Positions 33,450 through 41,689 of a DNA stretch of 64,000 nt are shown here, one piece after another (position 1 is the first letter of the stretch; each line of letters opens with the position of its first letter). The stretch lies in contig NCCV01000005.1 in NCBI GenBank assembly GCA_002279825.1, positions 216,476-280,475 on the forward strand, read 5' to 3'. Both the position numbers and the translations under genes were made by a program. Origin of the DNA: Sphingomonadales bacterium 12-68-11. GTDB lineage: Bacteria; Pseudomonadota; Alphaproteobacteria; Sphingomonadales; Sphingomonadaceae. The notes beneath the pieces are model-generated. The model was given only the letters and a program-made list of their open reading frames with translations. It was not told the origin of the DNA and made no database searches.

Positions 33450-34406
33450 ATGAGCAGCCCGTTAGCGAGTCCCTCCCGGCACTGGGAATGGCAGTATCTC
33501 GCGCTCATGCGGCGCATCTGGGAGGAAGGCGACGAGCGGGGCGATCGCACCGGGGTCGGAACGCGCGCGGTGTTCGGCACCATGCTCAGCTTCGACCTGG
33601 CCGAAGACCGCATTCCCCTGCTGACCACCAAGCGCGTGTTCTGGAAAGCGGCGGCGCGCGAGATGCTGTGGTTTCTCGCCGGCGAGAGCAACATCCGCCC
33701 GCTCTTGCAGCAGGGCGTGACGATCTGGAGCGACTGGCCGCTGGCCAAGTACCGGCAGGCGAGCGGAGAGGCCATCTCGCAGGAGGTGTTCGAAGCGCGG
33801 ATTGTCGAGGACGCGGACTTCGCTGCACGGTGGGGCGATCTCGGGCCGGTCTACGGCAAGCAATGGGTCGATTGGCCGACGTACGAACCGGCCGGCGAGG
33901 GGACGTTCCGCCGCGGCCCCGGCGTGAACCAGGTCGCGCAAGTGATCGAGAGCCTGCGCACCAACCCGGGCAGCCGCCGCCATATCATCGAGGGGTGGAA
34001 CGTCGCCGAACTCGACCGGATGGCGCTGCCGCCGTGCCACAAGACCTATCAGTTCCACGTGGCGGGAGCCAAAGGGCATGAGCGCCTGTCGTGCGTGCTC
34101 TACCAGCGCAGTTGCGACGTGGCGCTCGGGCTGCCGTTCAACCTGTTCGGGGCCGCGTTGCTGACGCGGATGATCGCGGCGCAGGCCGGCTACCAGCCCG
34201 GCGAGCTGGTGTGGATGGGCGGCGACACGCATCTCTATCTCAATCATGTGGACTTGATCGAAGCGCAGCTTGCGCGGGAACCCGCGGGCGAGCCGAAGCT
34301 TCATTTGCTGCGGGTACCGAATTCGATCTTCGGATATCGGATCGAGGATTTTCAGGTTACCGACTATGCGCCGCAAGGCACGCTCCGGGCGCCCGTCGCC
34401 GTCTAG
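33450..34406 (+). CDS. thyA: Thymidylate synthase
   Basis: This 318-residue enzyme methylates dUMP to dTMP using methylene-tetrahydrofolate. The N-terminus carries DRTGVGTRAVFGTMLSFDL, followed by LLTTKRVFWKAAAREMLWFLAGESN. The catalytic Cys is in ALPPCHKTYQFHV near 195, and the substrate-binding QRSCDVALGLPFNL near 215 is intact. The open frame extends upstream through the tRNA gene, but the ATG at 33450 is the only sensible start. A folA gene, often next to thyA, is not adjacent. The start lies 110 bases from the divergent tRNA. Confidence 0.96.
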   Translation: MSSPLASPSRHWEWQYLALMRRIWEEGDERGDRTGVGTRAVFGTMLSFDLAEDRIPLLTTKRVFWKAAAREMLWFLAGESNIRPLLQQGVTIWSDWPLAKYRQASGEAISQEVFEARIVEDADFAARWGDLGPVYGKQWVDWPTYEPAGEGTFRRGPGVNQVAQVIESLRTNPGSRRHIIEGWNVAELDRMALPPCHKTYQFHVAGAKGHERLSCVLYQRSCDVALGLPFNLFGAALLTRMIAAQAGYQPGELVWMGGDTHLYLNHVDLIEAQLAREPAGEPKLHLLRVPNSIFGYRIEDFQVTDYAPQGTLRAPVAV

Positions 34407-34479
34407 TTGACCGCTGGCGCGGGCTGTAATAATATTCCCGAAGCGTAGAACATAGTTTCGCCAGCGCGTGGGAGCTGAG

Positions 34480-35769
34480 ATGACCGATCAGGCGGACACC
34501 GGGAGCAATCGCCCGCGCCTGTCCCTGCACGTGCCCGAGCCGCGCTTCCGGCCGGGCGACCCGGTCGATTTCTCCTATTTGCACATTCCGCCCGCCGGTG
34601 CGCAGCCGCGCCCCGACGAAACCGCGCCGCCGGCGGAAACCTTTCCGCTCTGCACCGACCTGATCCGCGTGCTCGGCGACGACGACCACGCGCACGGTCC
34701 GTGGAACCCGCGGCTGTCGCCCGATACCCTGCGCGAGATGCTGCGACAGATCGCGCTGGTGCGCGCGTTCGACAACCGGATGTACCGTGCCCAGCGGCAG
34801 GGCAAGACCAGCTTCTATCTCAAGTGCACCGGAGAGGAGGCCTGCAACGTCGCCGCCACCCAGGCGCTCGATTTCGAGGACCTGATCTTTCCTTCGTACC
34901 GCCAGCAGGGATGCCTGATCGCGCGCGGCTATCCGCTCGTCGAGATGATCAACCAGATCTACTCGAACCGCGCCGACAAGCTGAAGGGCCGGCAGTTGCC
35001 GATCCTGTACTCGGCCCGGTCGGTCAACTTCTTCACCATCTCGGGCAATCTCGCCACCCAGTTGCCGCAGGCGGTCGGCTTCGCAATGGCCAGCGCCGCG
35101 AAGGGCGACAGCAAGATCGGCGCAGGCTGGGTGGGCGAGGGTTCGACCGCGGAGGGCGACTTCCATGCCGCGCTGACGTTCGCCGCGGTGTTCAATGCCC
35201 CGGTGGTGTTCAACGTGATCAACAACCAGTGGGCGATCTCGAGCTTCTCGGGCTTCGCGGGCGCCGAGCGAACCACCTTCGCGGCGCGGGCGATCGGATA
35301 CGGCATCGCGGGCCTGAGGGTCGACGGCAACGACGCGCTGGCGGTCTATGCGGCCGAGCGCTGGGCGGCCGACCGGGCGCGCTCGAACGCCGGACCGACC
35401 CTCATCGAGTTCTTCACCTATCGCGCCGAAGGGCATTCGACCTCGGACGATCCCACGGTCTATCGCAGCGCCGCCGAAGGCACCGACTGGCCGCTCGGCG
35501 ATCCCATCGCGCGGCTGCGCGACCACCTCATCGCGCTCGGTGAATGGAGCGAGGCGCAGCACGACGCGATGGACGGCGAACTCGATGCCGAGATCAAGGC
35601 GGCGATGCGCGAGGCCGAAGGCAACGGCATCCTCGGCCACGGCCTCCACCAGCCCGACGTGACGATGTTCGAGGACGTGTTCGAGACGATGCCCTGGCAC
35701 CTGAAGGAGCAGGCCGCGCAGGCGATCCACGAGCGGCAGGTCAAGTACCCCGACGGGAACGCCGAATGA
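34480..35769 (+). CDS. bkdA1: Branched-chain 2-oxoacid dehydrogenase E1 component, alpha subunit
   Basis: This product of about 429 residues works with the next gene to decarboxylate branched-chain 2-oxoacids (Val, Leu and Ile catabolism) using ThDP. Visible are the PSYRQQGCLIARG substrate region near 145, the ThDP motif GEGSTAEGDFHAALTFAAVFNAPVVFNVINNQ near 218-250, and the regulatory-loop-like YRAEGHSTSDDPT. The ATG at 34480 is preceded by GGAG. A GTG at 34468 is also in frame. The length and the N-terminal extension match the branched-chain type rather than pyruvate dehydrogenase. Confidence 0.92.
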   Translation: MTDQADTGSNRPRLSLHVPEPRFRPGDPVDFSYLHIPPAGAQPRPDETAPPAETFPLCTDLIRVLGDDDHAHGPWNPRLSPDTLREMLRQIALVRAFDNRMYRAQRQGKTSFYLKCTGEEACNVAATQALDFEDLIFPSYRQQGCLIARGYPLVEMINQIYSNRADKLKGRQLPILYSARSVNFFTISGNLATQLPQAVGFAMASAAKGDSKIGAGWVGEGSTAEGDFHAALTFAAVFNAPVVFNVINNQWAISSFSGFAGAERTTFAARAIGYGIAGLRVDGNDALAVYAAERWAADRARSNAGPTLIEFFTYRAEGHSTSDDPTVYRSAAEGTDWPLGDPIARLRDHLIALGEWSEAQHDAMDGELDAEIKAAMREAEGNGILGHGLHQPDVTMFEDVFETMPWHLKEQAAQAIHERQVKYPDGNAE

Positions 35770-36803
35770 GCGAGACCGCACCCGTCTCCGGCCGCAGCCT
35801 GACGATGATCGAGGCGATCAACGAAGCGCTCGACGTGATGCTCGAACGCGATCCCGACGTGATCCTGCTCGGCGAGGACATCGGCTATTTCGGCGGGGTG
35901 TTCCGCTGCACCGCGGGCCTGCAGGAGAAGCACGGCAAGACGCGGGTGTTCGACACCCCGATCAGCGAATGCGGCATCGTCGGCGTGGCGGTGGGGATGG
36001 GTGCCTATGGCCTGCGGCCGGTGCCCGAGATCCAGTTCGCCGACTATATCTACCCGGGTCTCGACCAGTTGGTCAGCGAGGCGGCGCGGCTGCGCTACCG
36101 TTCGGCCGCCGAATATATCGCGCCGATCACCGTGCGTACGCCGTTCGGCGGCGGCATCTTCGGCGGGCAGACTCACAGCCAGAGCCCCGAGGCGATGTTC
36201 ACTCACGTCGCCGGGCTGACCACGGTGGTGCCGAGCACGCCCTACGACGCCAAGGGCCTGCTGATCGCGGCGATCGAGGACAACGATCCGGTGATCTTCT
36301 TCGAGCCCAAGCGGATCTACAACGGCCCGTTCGACGGCTACTACGACCGCCCGGCCAAGCCGTGGAAGGGCCACGCCGACGCGGTCGTGCCCGAAGGCCA
36401 TTACACCGTGCCGCTCGGCAAGGCGCGGATTGCGCGCCAGGGCCGGGCGCTTACGATTCTCGCTTACGGCACGATGGTTCACGTCGCCGAGGGCGTGTGC
36501 CGCGAGAAGGGGGTCGATGCCGAGATTCTCGATCTGCGCACGCTCGTCCCGCTCGACATCGAGGCTGTGGAGAAGTCGGTGCAGAAAACCGGCAAATGTC
36601 TGATCGTCCACGAGGCGACGCGCACCTCGGGCTTCGGCGCGGAGCTATCCGCGCTGGTCCAGGAGCGCTGCTTCTACCACCTCGAAGCGCCGATCGAGCG
36701 CGTCACCGGGTTCGATACGCCTTATCCGCACAGCCTCGAATGGGCGTATTTTCCCGGGCCGGTGCGGGTGGGCGAAGCGATCGACAAACTGCTGGAGGCC
36801 TGA
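35766..36803 (+). CDS. bkdA2: Branched-chain 2-oxoacid dehydrogenase E1 component, beta subunit
   Basis: This 345-residue transketolase-like subunit completes the E1 ThDP site. LGEDIGYFGGVFRCTAGL near 35-52 provides the conserved Glu, followed by DTPISECGIVGVAVGMGAYGLRPVPEIQFADYIYPGLDQ. C-terminal ALTILAYGTMVH and DLRTLVPLD are typical. The ATG overlaps the preceding stop in ATGA, so expression is translationally coupled to the alpha subunit. A larger upstream frame is only antisense-type noise over the alpha gene. Confidence 0.94.
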   Translation: MSETAPVSGRSLTMIEAINEALDVMLERDPDVILLGEDIGYFGGVFRCTAGLQEKHGKTRVFDTPISECGIVGVAVGMGAYGLRPVPEIQFADYIYPGLDQLVSEAARLRYRSAAEYIAPITVRTPFGGGIFGGQTHSQSPEAMFTHVAGLTTVVPSTPYDAKGLLIAAIEDNDPVIFFEPKRIYNGPFDGYYDRPAKPWKGHADAVVPEGHYTVPLGKARIARQGRALTILAYGTMVHVAEGVCREKGVDAEILDLRTLVPLDIEAVEKSVQKTGKCLIVHEATRTSGFGAELSALVQERCFYHLEAPIERVTGFDTPYPHSLEWAYFPGPVRVGEAIDKLLEA

Positions 36804-36805
36804 CC

Positions 36806-38080
36806 GTGGCCAAGTACACCTTCCGCCTGCCCGACATCGGCGAGGGCATCGCCGAAGCCGAGATCGTCGCGTGGCACGTCAAGATCGGCGACCGCGTGGC
36901 CGAGGACGGCCGGCTGGCGGACCTGATGACCGACAAGGCGACGGTCGAGATGGAAAGCCCGGTTTCCGGCACGGTGCTCGAAGTGGCGGGCGAAGTCGGC
37001 GACGTGATCGCGATCGGCTCGCCGCTGGTGGTGATCGAGACCGAGAGCGAGGCTGCTGCGACGGCCGACGCATTCGAGGTAGCTGTCAAGCCCTCTCCCC
37101 TTCAGAGGAGAGTGTTGGGAGAGGGGGATGGTACACCGATATTGCCCGAAAGCCCCCGCCCCCCGACCCCCTCTCCTGAAGGGGAGGGGGAGACCGTCCC
37201 CCACCTCGCAAAGGCGCTCGCCAGCCCGGCCGTCCGCCAGCGGGCGCGTGATCTCGGCATCGATCTTGCCGACGTCAAACCTGCCGCCGACGGACGCGTG
37301 CGCCATGCCGATCTCGACGCGTTCCTCAGCTATGGCGGTGCCAAGGGGTATGCCCCGGCCGCGCCGACGCGTCCCGACGAGACGATCAAGGTCGTGGGCC
37401 TGCGCCGCCGGATCGCCGAGAACATGGCCGCGGCCAAGCGCCACATCCCGCATTTCACTTACGTCGAGGAATGCGACGTCACCGCGCTCGAGGCGATGCG
37501 CGCGCAGCTCAATGAGGCTCGAGGCGATCGGCCCAAGCTCACGATGCTGCCGCTGCTGATCGTGGCGGTGTGCCGCGCGCTGCCGAAGTTCCCGATGCTC
37601 AACGCCCGCTACGACGACGAGGCCGGCACGGTGACGCGCCACGGCGCGGTCCACATGGGCATGGCGACGATGACCCAGGCAGGGCTGATGGTCCCGGTGA
37701 TCCGGGGCGCACAGTCCAGGAACCTGTGGCAATTGGCGGCCGAGATTGCGCGGCTGTCGGATGCCGCGCGCAACGGCACGGCAAAGTCGGAAGAACTGTC
37801 GGGCTCGACTTTCACGCTGACCTCGCTCGGGCCGCTCGGCGGCATTGCCTCGACCCCGGTGATCAACCGCCCGGAGGTGGCGATCATGGCCCCCAACCGC
37901 ATCGTCGAACGCCCCGCGTTCGTGCCTGACGGGATGGGCGGCGAACGCATCGAGAAGCGCAAGCTGATGAACCTGTCGCTGAGCTGCGATCACCGGGTGG
38001 TCGACGGCTACGACGCCGCGGCGTTCGTACAGGAGGTCAAGCGGCTCCTCGAGGCTCCGGTGCTGCTGCTGGGCGACTGA
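36806..38080 (+). CDS. bkdB: Branched-chain 2-oxoacid dehydrogenase E2 (dihydrolipoamide acyltransferase)
   Basis: This 424-residue core enzyme transfers the acyl group to CoA. It starts at GTG 36806, two bases after the E1beta stop. Domains are a lipoyl domain (residues 1-78, modified Lys in TDKATVEME), a linker, a peripheral-subunit-binding domain (about 137-172, SPAVRQRARDLGIDLADV) and the catalytic domain with DHRVVDGYDAAAF near 395. Residues about 96-128 of the linker are encoded by a palindromic DNA element (37091-37190) and look like a recent insertion. No E3 gene follows, so the shared lipoamide dehydrogenase must lie elsewhere. Confidence 0.94.
   Translation: MAKYTFRLPDIGEGIAEAEIVAWHVKIGDRVAEDGRLADLMTDKATVEMESPVSGTVLEVAGEVGDVIAIGSPLVVIETESEAAATADAFEVAVKPSPLQRRVLGEGDGTPILPESPRPPTPSPEGEGETVPHLAKALASPAVRQRARDLGIDLADVKPAADGRVRHADLDAFLSYGGAKGYAPAAPTRPDETIKVVGLRRRIAENMAAAKRHIPHFTYVEECDVTALEAMRAQLNEARGDRPKLTMLPLLIVAVCRALPKFPMLNARYDDEAGTVTRHGAVHMGMATMTQAGLMVPVIRGAQSRNLWQLAAEIARLSDAARNGTAKSEELSGSTFTLTSLGPLGGIASTPVINRPEVAIMAPNRIVERPAFVPDGMGGERIEKRKLMNLSLSCDHRVVDGYDAAAFVQEVKRLLEAPVLLLGD
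37091..37190. repeat. Palindromic element inserted in frame in bkdB
   Basis: Fifteen-base arms at 37091-37105 and 37176-37190 are inverted copies with one mismatch. A second, inner inverted pair lies at about 37117-37128 and 37166-37176. The DNA is extremely C/G-skewed (C-rich left arm, G-rich right arm), unlike the flanking codons, and encodes a low-complexity Pro/Glu/Gly stretch. It resembles the dispersed palindromic repeats seen between genes in sphingomonads, but sits in the linker of a multidomain enzyme. Confidence 0.8.
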
Positions 38081-38092
38081 CGGGTCGGCGCG

Positions 38093-38491
38093 TCAGCGGA
38101 CCCGCGCGCGGTAGCTGAGGCGCCCGTCCCCCGCCTGGGCCTGCCAGCGCAGATGGGTGATCCCGCTGGGCAGGTCGCGCGCATCGGCCAGCGCGCGCCA
38201 GGTGCGGCCGCCGTCGGTCGAGACCTCCATCGCATCGTGGCTGGCGCTTTCGAGCGCGAGCGCGGGCGGGACTGCGCTGACTATCGTATAGCCAGCCCGG
38301 TCCGGTGCGTGCCAGGTGAGAACGGTTACGATGGTGTCGCCGCGCAGCAGCCGGTCGGCCGGTTCGATGCGCCGGCCCTGCGCGTCGCTGCGTTCGATAA
38401 ACACTGCGCTGCGCACGTCGAGCGCCTCGCTGCCGGCGGCAAGCGGTGCGGCATTCAGCAGCAGCGCTATGAGCGCGATGGTCGAACGCAT
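38093..38491 (-). CDS. Small secreted protein of unknown function
   Basis: The 132-residue product has a signal peptide (MRSTIALIALLLNAAPLAAG) and a beta-rich body with TIVTVLTWHAPDRAGYTIVSAVPPALALESAS and GGRTWRALADARDLPSGITHLRWQA. This resembles a single Ig-like or conserved-repeat domain. It lies tail-to-tail with the 2-oxoacid dehydrogenase operon, 12 bases from its stop. No catalytic motif is seen. Confidence 0.65.
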   Translation of the reverse strand: MRSTIALIALLLNAAPLAAGSEALDVRSAVFIERSDAQGRRIEPADRLLRGDTIVTVLTWHAPDRAGYTIVSAVPPALALESASHDAMEVSTDGGRTWRALADARDLPSGITHLRWQAQAGDGRLSYRARVR

Positions 38492-38622
38492 GGGGCGGCC
38501 CTAGGAGCGGCCGGAGGACCGCGAACAGGGCCCTGGCTGCCATCCAAGCCCGCAAAATAGGGTTAACGCAGAGGCAGGAATTGTGCGGTACCAAGCATTT
38601 GCCCAGTGGGGGGAGCGCGCGG

Positions 38623-38651
38623 TTGACAGGCTGCGGACCCGGCCCTAGAGG
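38623..38651 (+). promoter_or_regulatory. Probable promoter of tRNA-Asp
   Basis: A perfect -35 TTGACA (38623-38628) and a weaker -10 TAGAGG (38646-38651) are separated by 17 bases, 32 bases upstream of the tRNA 5' end. The region is otherwise non-coding. Confidence 0.55.
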
Positions 38652-38682
38652 CCCGGCTTCCCAAGCGGCGAGCGCCCATTCT

Positions 38683-38759
<77 letters not shown>

Positions 38760-38821
38760 CTTGGGACCGTCCGCACGCCGTGCTTGACGCCAATGCAACC
38801 TTGGCGGTCTACGGGCCCTGC

Positions 38822-39946
38822 ATGGGCAAGCCGCGCCGCATCCTGACCGTCTTCGGTACCCGGCCTGAAGCCATCAAGCTGTTCCCCCTGGTGCACGCGC
38901 TCGAGCGTGATCCGCGCTTCGTCAGCCGCGTCTGCGTGAGCGGTCAGCATCGCGGGATGCTCGACCAAGTGCTGGCGATCTCGGGCGTGACGGCCGACCA
39001 CGATCTCGACCTGATGCAGCCGGACCAGACCCTCGACGGGCTGACCGCCGCTTTGCTGACCGGGCTCGGCCGGGTGATGGACGTGGAGCAGCCCGACTGG
39101 GTGGTCGTGCAGGGCGACACCGCCACCGCGCTGGCGGGCGCGCTCGCAGCGTACTACCGCCGGATCCCGGTCGCGCACGTCGAGGCGGGCTTGAGAAGCG
39201 GCGACATCCACCATCCCTGGCCCGAGGAGGTCAACCGCAAGGCGATCGGGGCGATCGCGGCGCTGCATCTCGCGCCGACAGAGACCGCCGCCGCCGCACT
39301 GCTGCGCGAGAACTGCGATCCCGCGCGCGTCCACGTCACGGGCAATACCGTGATCGACGCGCTGCACTGGATCACCGGCCGGATCGCGGAGGAGCCGGGT
39401 CTGGCCAGCGGACTTGCCGAGCTCGAGCAGCGTTTCGCGGGCAAGCGCATCGTCGGCGTGACCAGCCACCGGCGCGAGAGCTTCGGTGGCGGCATGACGT
39501 CGATCGCCAGCGCGATCCGGCGGATTGCCGATCGGTCCGATGTGGCGGTAATCTTCCCGGTCCACCTCAACCCCAACGTCCGCACGGTGATGCACGAGGC
39601 GCTGGCCGGCCTGGAGAACGTCGCGTTGATCGAACCGCTCGACTATCCGCACTTCGCCCGATTGCTGGGCATCGCCACGCTGATGCTGACCGATAGCGGC
39701 GGGGTGCAGGAAGAAGCGCCAGCGCTGGGCAAGCCGGTGCTGGTGATGCGCGAGACCACCGAGCGGCCTGAAGGTATCGCGGCGGGGACCGCCAGGCTGG
39801 TCGGCACGGATGCCGACCGCATCGTCAGCGAAGTCACTCGCCTGCTCGACGATCCGGCCGCCTATGCGGCGATGGCCCGCGCGCACAATCCGTTCGGCGA
39901 CGGCCTGAACGCCGGGCGTATCGCCGACCTGCTCGCCAGCGCCTGA
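38822..39946 (+). CDS. wecB: UDP-N-acetylglucosamine 2-epimerase (non-hydrolysing)
   Basis: This product of about 374 residues interconverts UDP-GlcNAc and UDP-ManNAc for surface glycans. It has FGTRPEAIKLFPLVHAL at the N-terminus, QGDTATALAGALAAYYRRIPVAHVEAGLRSG near 98-128, HPWPEEVNRK, and LTDSGGVQEEAPALGKPVLVMRETTERPE in the C-terminal half. The ATG at 38822 places the first beta strand directly after the start. A GTG at 38780 would add 14 residues. The UDP-ManNAc dehydrogenase partner is not adjacent. Confidence 0.94.
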   Translation: MGKPRRILTVFGTRPEAIKLFPLVHALERDPRFVSRVCVSGQHRGMLDQVLAISGVTADHDLDLMQPDQTLDGLTAALLTGLGRVMDVEQPDWVVVQGDTATALAGALAAYYRRIPVAHVEAGLRSGDIHHPWPEEVNRKAIGAIAALHLAPTETAAAALLRENCDPARVHVTGNTVIDALHWITGRIAEEPGLASGLAELEQRFAGKRIVGVTSHRRESFGGGMTSIASAIRRIADRSDVAVIFPVHLNPNVRTVMHEALAGLENVALIEPLDYPHFARLLGIATLMLTDSGGVQEEAPALGKPVLVMRETTERPEGIAAGTARLVGTDADRIVSEVTRLLDDPAAYAAMARAHNPFGDGLNAGRIADLLASA

Positions 39947-39956
39947 TCGCGTGGGG

Positions 39957-40169
39957 CTAACCCCAGCGGCCCGTTTCCATCCAGATCAGGAAGCGCCGGA
40001 GCGGCAGCAGCCAGGCCACGCCCGCCACCAGGTAGAACACCGCCTGCAGCCCGGCGTGCCATTGCCCGACCCATGGCGACAGCGACGCCACCGCGAAGAT
40101 ATAGATGCCGAGCGCGATCAGCAGCGCGATCAGCCCAAGCGGGATCCGCAGCGTCGGCTTTTCACGCAT
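39957..40169 (-). CDS. DUF2842 small membrane protein
   Basis: The 70-residue protein has two hydrophobic helices (about 10-30 and 38-58) joined by a short SPWVGQWH loop and ends in RRFLIWMETGRW, the typical C-terminus of this alphaproteobacterial family. Its start overlaps the fthC stop by one base, so it is the last gene of the zapA - 6S - fthC string. The function is unknown for the family. Confidence 0.8.
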   Translation of the reverse strand: MREKPTLRIPLGLIALLIALGIYIFAVASLSPWVGQWHAGLQAVFYLVAGVAWLLPLRRFLIWMETGRWG

Positions 40170-40759
40170 CAGAACGGGCCGAGCAGCCGGGTGGGCGTGA
40201 CGATGGCGTTGATGCGGATGTCGTGCAGCTCGGTGGGAAGGTCGGCGACTTCCTGCACGTCCCAGGCCATGCCGATCGCCACTGTCGCGGGATGCGCGGC
40301 GAGGTAGCGATCGTAGAACCCACCGCCCTGACCGAGCCGATCTCCATAGGCGGTAAAAGCGACCAGCGGCATCAGCAGCACTTCAGGCACCACCACCGGC
40401 GCATCGGCGGGCGGCTGGCGCAACCCAAGCGGGCCGGCCTCGAGTTCGCTGTCGTCGAGCGGATTGGCGTGAAGGTGGAAGGTCATCGGCGCGTCGAGTG
40501 TGGTGACTCGCGGCCGGGCGATCGCGTGGCCGCGCTCGTGGAAGAACAGCGCATAGCGCTCGGTCGGCGCTTCGCCCGGATCGGCGCGGTAGAGGCCGAT
40601 CGTGGCATCGGCCGGGATCAGTTCGAGCACCGCGGCGGGCGGGCGGTTGAACACCAGCGCGCTCACTTCGGCGGGCAGGGCGGCGGCGAACTCGCGCCGG
40701 CGGCGGCGCAACTCGGTGCGCAGGGCCTTCTTCCGCGCGGCTACTGTAATGTCGGTCAT
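40169..40759 (-). CDS. fthC: 5-formyltetrahydrofolate cyclo-ligase
   Basis: This 196-residue ATP-dependent enzyme converts 5-formyl-THF to 5,10-methenyl-THF. It has RKKALRTELRRRRREF at the N-terminus (phosphate-binding Lys/Arg), the substrate-loop region near PRVTTLD, and the hallmark GQGGGFYDRYLA near 150. The open frame extends to 40909, but that part is the palindromic repeat and 6S region. The ATG at 40759 has AGGGAG upstream. Location downstream of 6S RNA is conserved across many proteobacteria. Confidence 0.93.
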   Translation of the reverse strand: MTDITVAARKKALRTELRRRRREFAAALPAEVSALVFNRPPAAVLELIPADATIGLYRADPGEAPTERYALFFHERGHAIARPRVTTLDAPMTFHLHANPLDDSELEAGPLGLRQPPADAPVVVPEVLLMPLVAFTAYGDRLGQGGGFYDRYLAAHPATVAIGMAWDVQEVADLPTELHDIRINAIVTPTRLLGPF

Positions 40760-40772
40760 GCCAACTCCCTTG

Positions 40773-40838
40773 CCGTTCGTGTCGAGCGAAGTCGAGACAC
40801 CTGGCGAGGCGCGTCTCGACTTCGCTCGACACGAACGG
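40773..40838. repeat. 66-bp perfect palindromic element between 6S RNA and fthC
   Basis: Two 26-base arms (40773-40798 and 40813-40838) are exact inverted complements around a 14-base loop, forming a very stable hairpin. It lies just upstream of the fthC ribosome site, in the leader transcribed from the 6S side. Motif content (TCGAGC, AAGTCGAGAC) is typical of dispersed REP-like elements in sphingomonads. Confidence 0.85.
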
Positions 40839-40879
40839 ATTGGTGAGATCGCGGTGGAAGTGACGGAACCACCATGGGT

Positions 40880-41026
40880 CGTTTGCCGAGAAATCCACTG
40901 ACGCTTCACGTCAGGTGGGCGTCATATGCACCGACCCACGGGTCGGGCAGGGACAACACCCAAGGATTGCTTATAGCCCCAGGGATTTTCGAAACGGCTC
41001 GTACCGGGCAGTCCCGCCAACGCTTA
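40880..41026 (-). ncRNA. ssrS: Probable 6S RNA
   Basis: No protein frame is present here. The segment lies exactly between zapA and fthC, the conserved place of the 6S RNA gene in proteobacteria. On the minus strand it can pair distally (GGCGGG with CCCACC) and has a central CCCTGGGG...CCTTGGG helix with an interrupted bulge, consistent with the extended promoter-mimicking hairpin of 6S RNA. Ends are approximate and no covariance model was run. Confidence 0.55.
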
Positions 41027-41027
41027 T

Positions 41028-41348
41028 CTAGGCCTTCGCCCCAGCATTCTCAAGCACGGCAGCGGTGTGTTCGAGCCGCTCGGCGAGGGCTTCGAGCGCT
41101 TCGGCGTGCTGCGGCGAAGCGGGCGCGGTTGCGGCGGCTGCGGGCGGGGGGCCGCCGCCGCGCGCTTCGTGCAATTCGTCCGCCAGCAGCAGCGCCGCGA
41201 ACAGCAGCGTCCGCGGCTCCGACTGCCCGGCCATTCCGGCCAACTTGCCGTCGATCAGCTGGCCGAGGCGCGCGATGTGGCTTTCCTCGCCATCGGCGCA
41301 GGCGACGGTGTAGTTTCGGCCGCCGATCGACAGGGTGACGTTGCTCAC
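41028..41348 (-). CDS. zapA: Cell-division protein ZapA
   Basis: This 106-residue FtsZ-bundling protein acts at the division ring. The N-terminal beta-hairpin (NVTLSIGGRNYTVACADGEESHIARLGQLIDGKL) matches ZapA and is followed by a long helix with a Pro/Ala-rich stretch (about 68-80) and a C-terminal coiled coil. The ATG overlaps the preceding 50-residue gene's stop (ATGA). The gene is directly upstream of 6S RNA. Confidence 0.9.
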   Translation of the reverse strand: MSNVTLSIGGRNYTVACADGEESHIARLGQLIDGKLAGMAGQSEPRTLLFAALLLADELHEARGGGPPPAAAATAPASPQHAEALEALAERLEHTAAVLENAGAKA

Positions 41349-41497
41349 GACTGGATCGTGCCGAGCAACTGGTCGAGATCGGCGAGCGCGGCGCGGGCTT
41401 CGGCGCGCAGGTGGTTCGCGCGTTCAGCTGCCATTTCGATCCGCCGCGCGGCTGCGTCGATACGCGCCAGCGCAACCGCGATGCGATCCTCCGCCAT
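41345..41497 (-). CDS. Small coiled-coil protein coupled to zapA
   Basis: The 50-residue product MAEDRIAVALARIDAAARRI (continuing with AERANHLRAEARAALADLDQLL) is a single amphipathic helix. It starts at ATG 41497 and its stop overlaps the zapA start. Conserved position and coupling suggest a division-related accessory, but the family has no known function that I can name. The frame extends upstream to 41779 antisense to tkt, which is not credible coding. Confidence 0.7.
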   Translation of the reverse strand: MAEDRIAVALARIDAAARRIEMAAERANHLRAEARAALADLDQLLGTIQS

Positions 41498-41502
41498 GCC
41501 TG

Positions 41503-41514
41503 TCACATATGTGA
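41503..41514. promoter_or_regulatory. 12-bp perfect palindrome upstream of the zapA pair
   Basis: TCACATATGTGA lies 5 bases upstream of the ATG at 41497 and within the 192-bp divergent region before tkt. It would overlap the ribosome site of the small coiled-coil gene. It could be an operator or a chance palindrome. No regulator is identified. Confidence 0.3.
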
Positions 41515-41689
41515 AACAGTGAGGGGATGCAAAAGCTTGCCCGGCAAAGCTGTGAATAAACGTTGGGTCGGGCGGTTCGCGCGGCGGCCGGGGCTCCGCT
41601 TGACGGGCGGGTGAGCGCTCCCCAAGGAACGGCCAGCCGAATCGCGGCCCCGACCGTTCCTTGATAAGACCGCCTGGAGAGACCGCCCG

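Noticed and set aside
36722..37993. 423-codon minus-strand frame
   Set aside because: It is antisense to the E2 gene, low in hydrophobic structure and without motifs. The plus strand carries clear domains.
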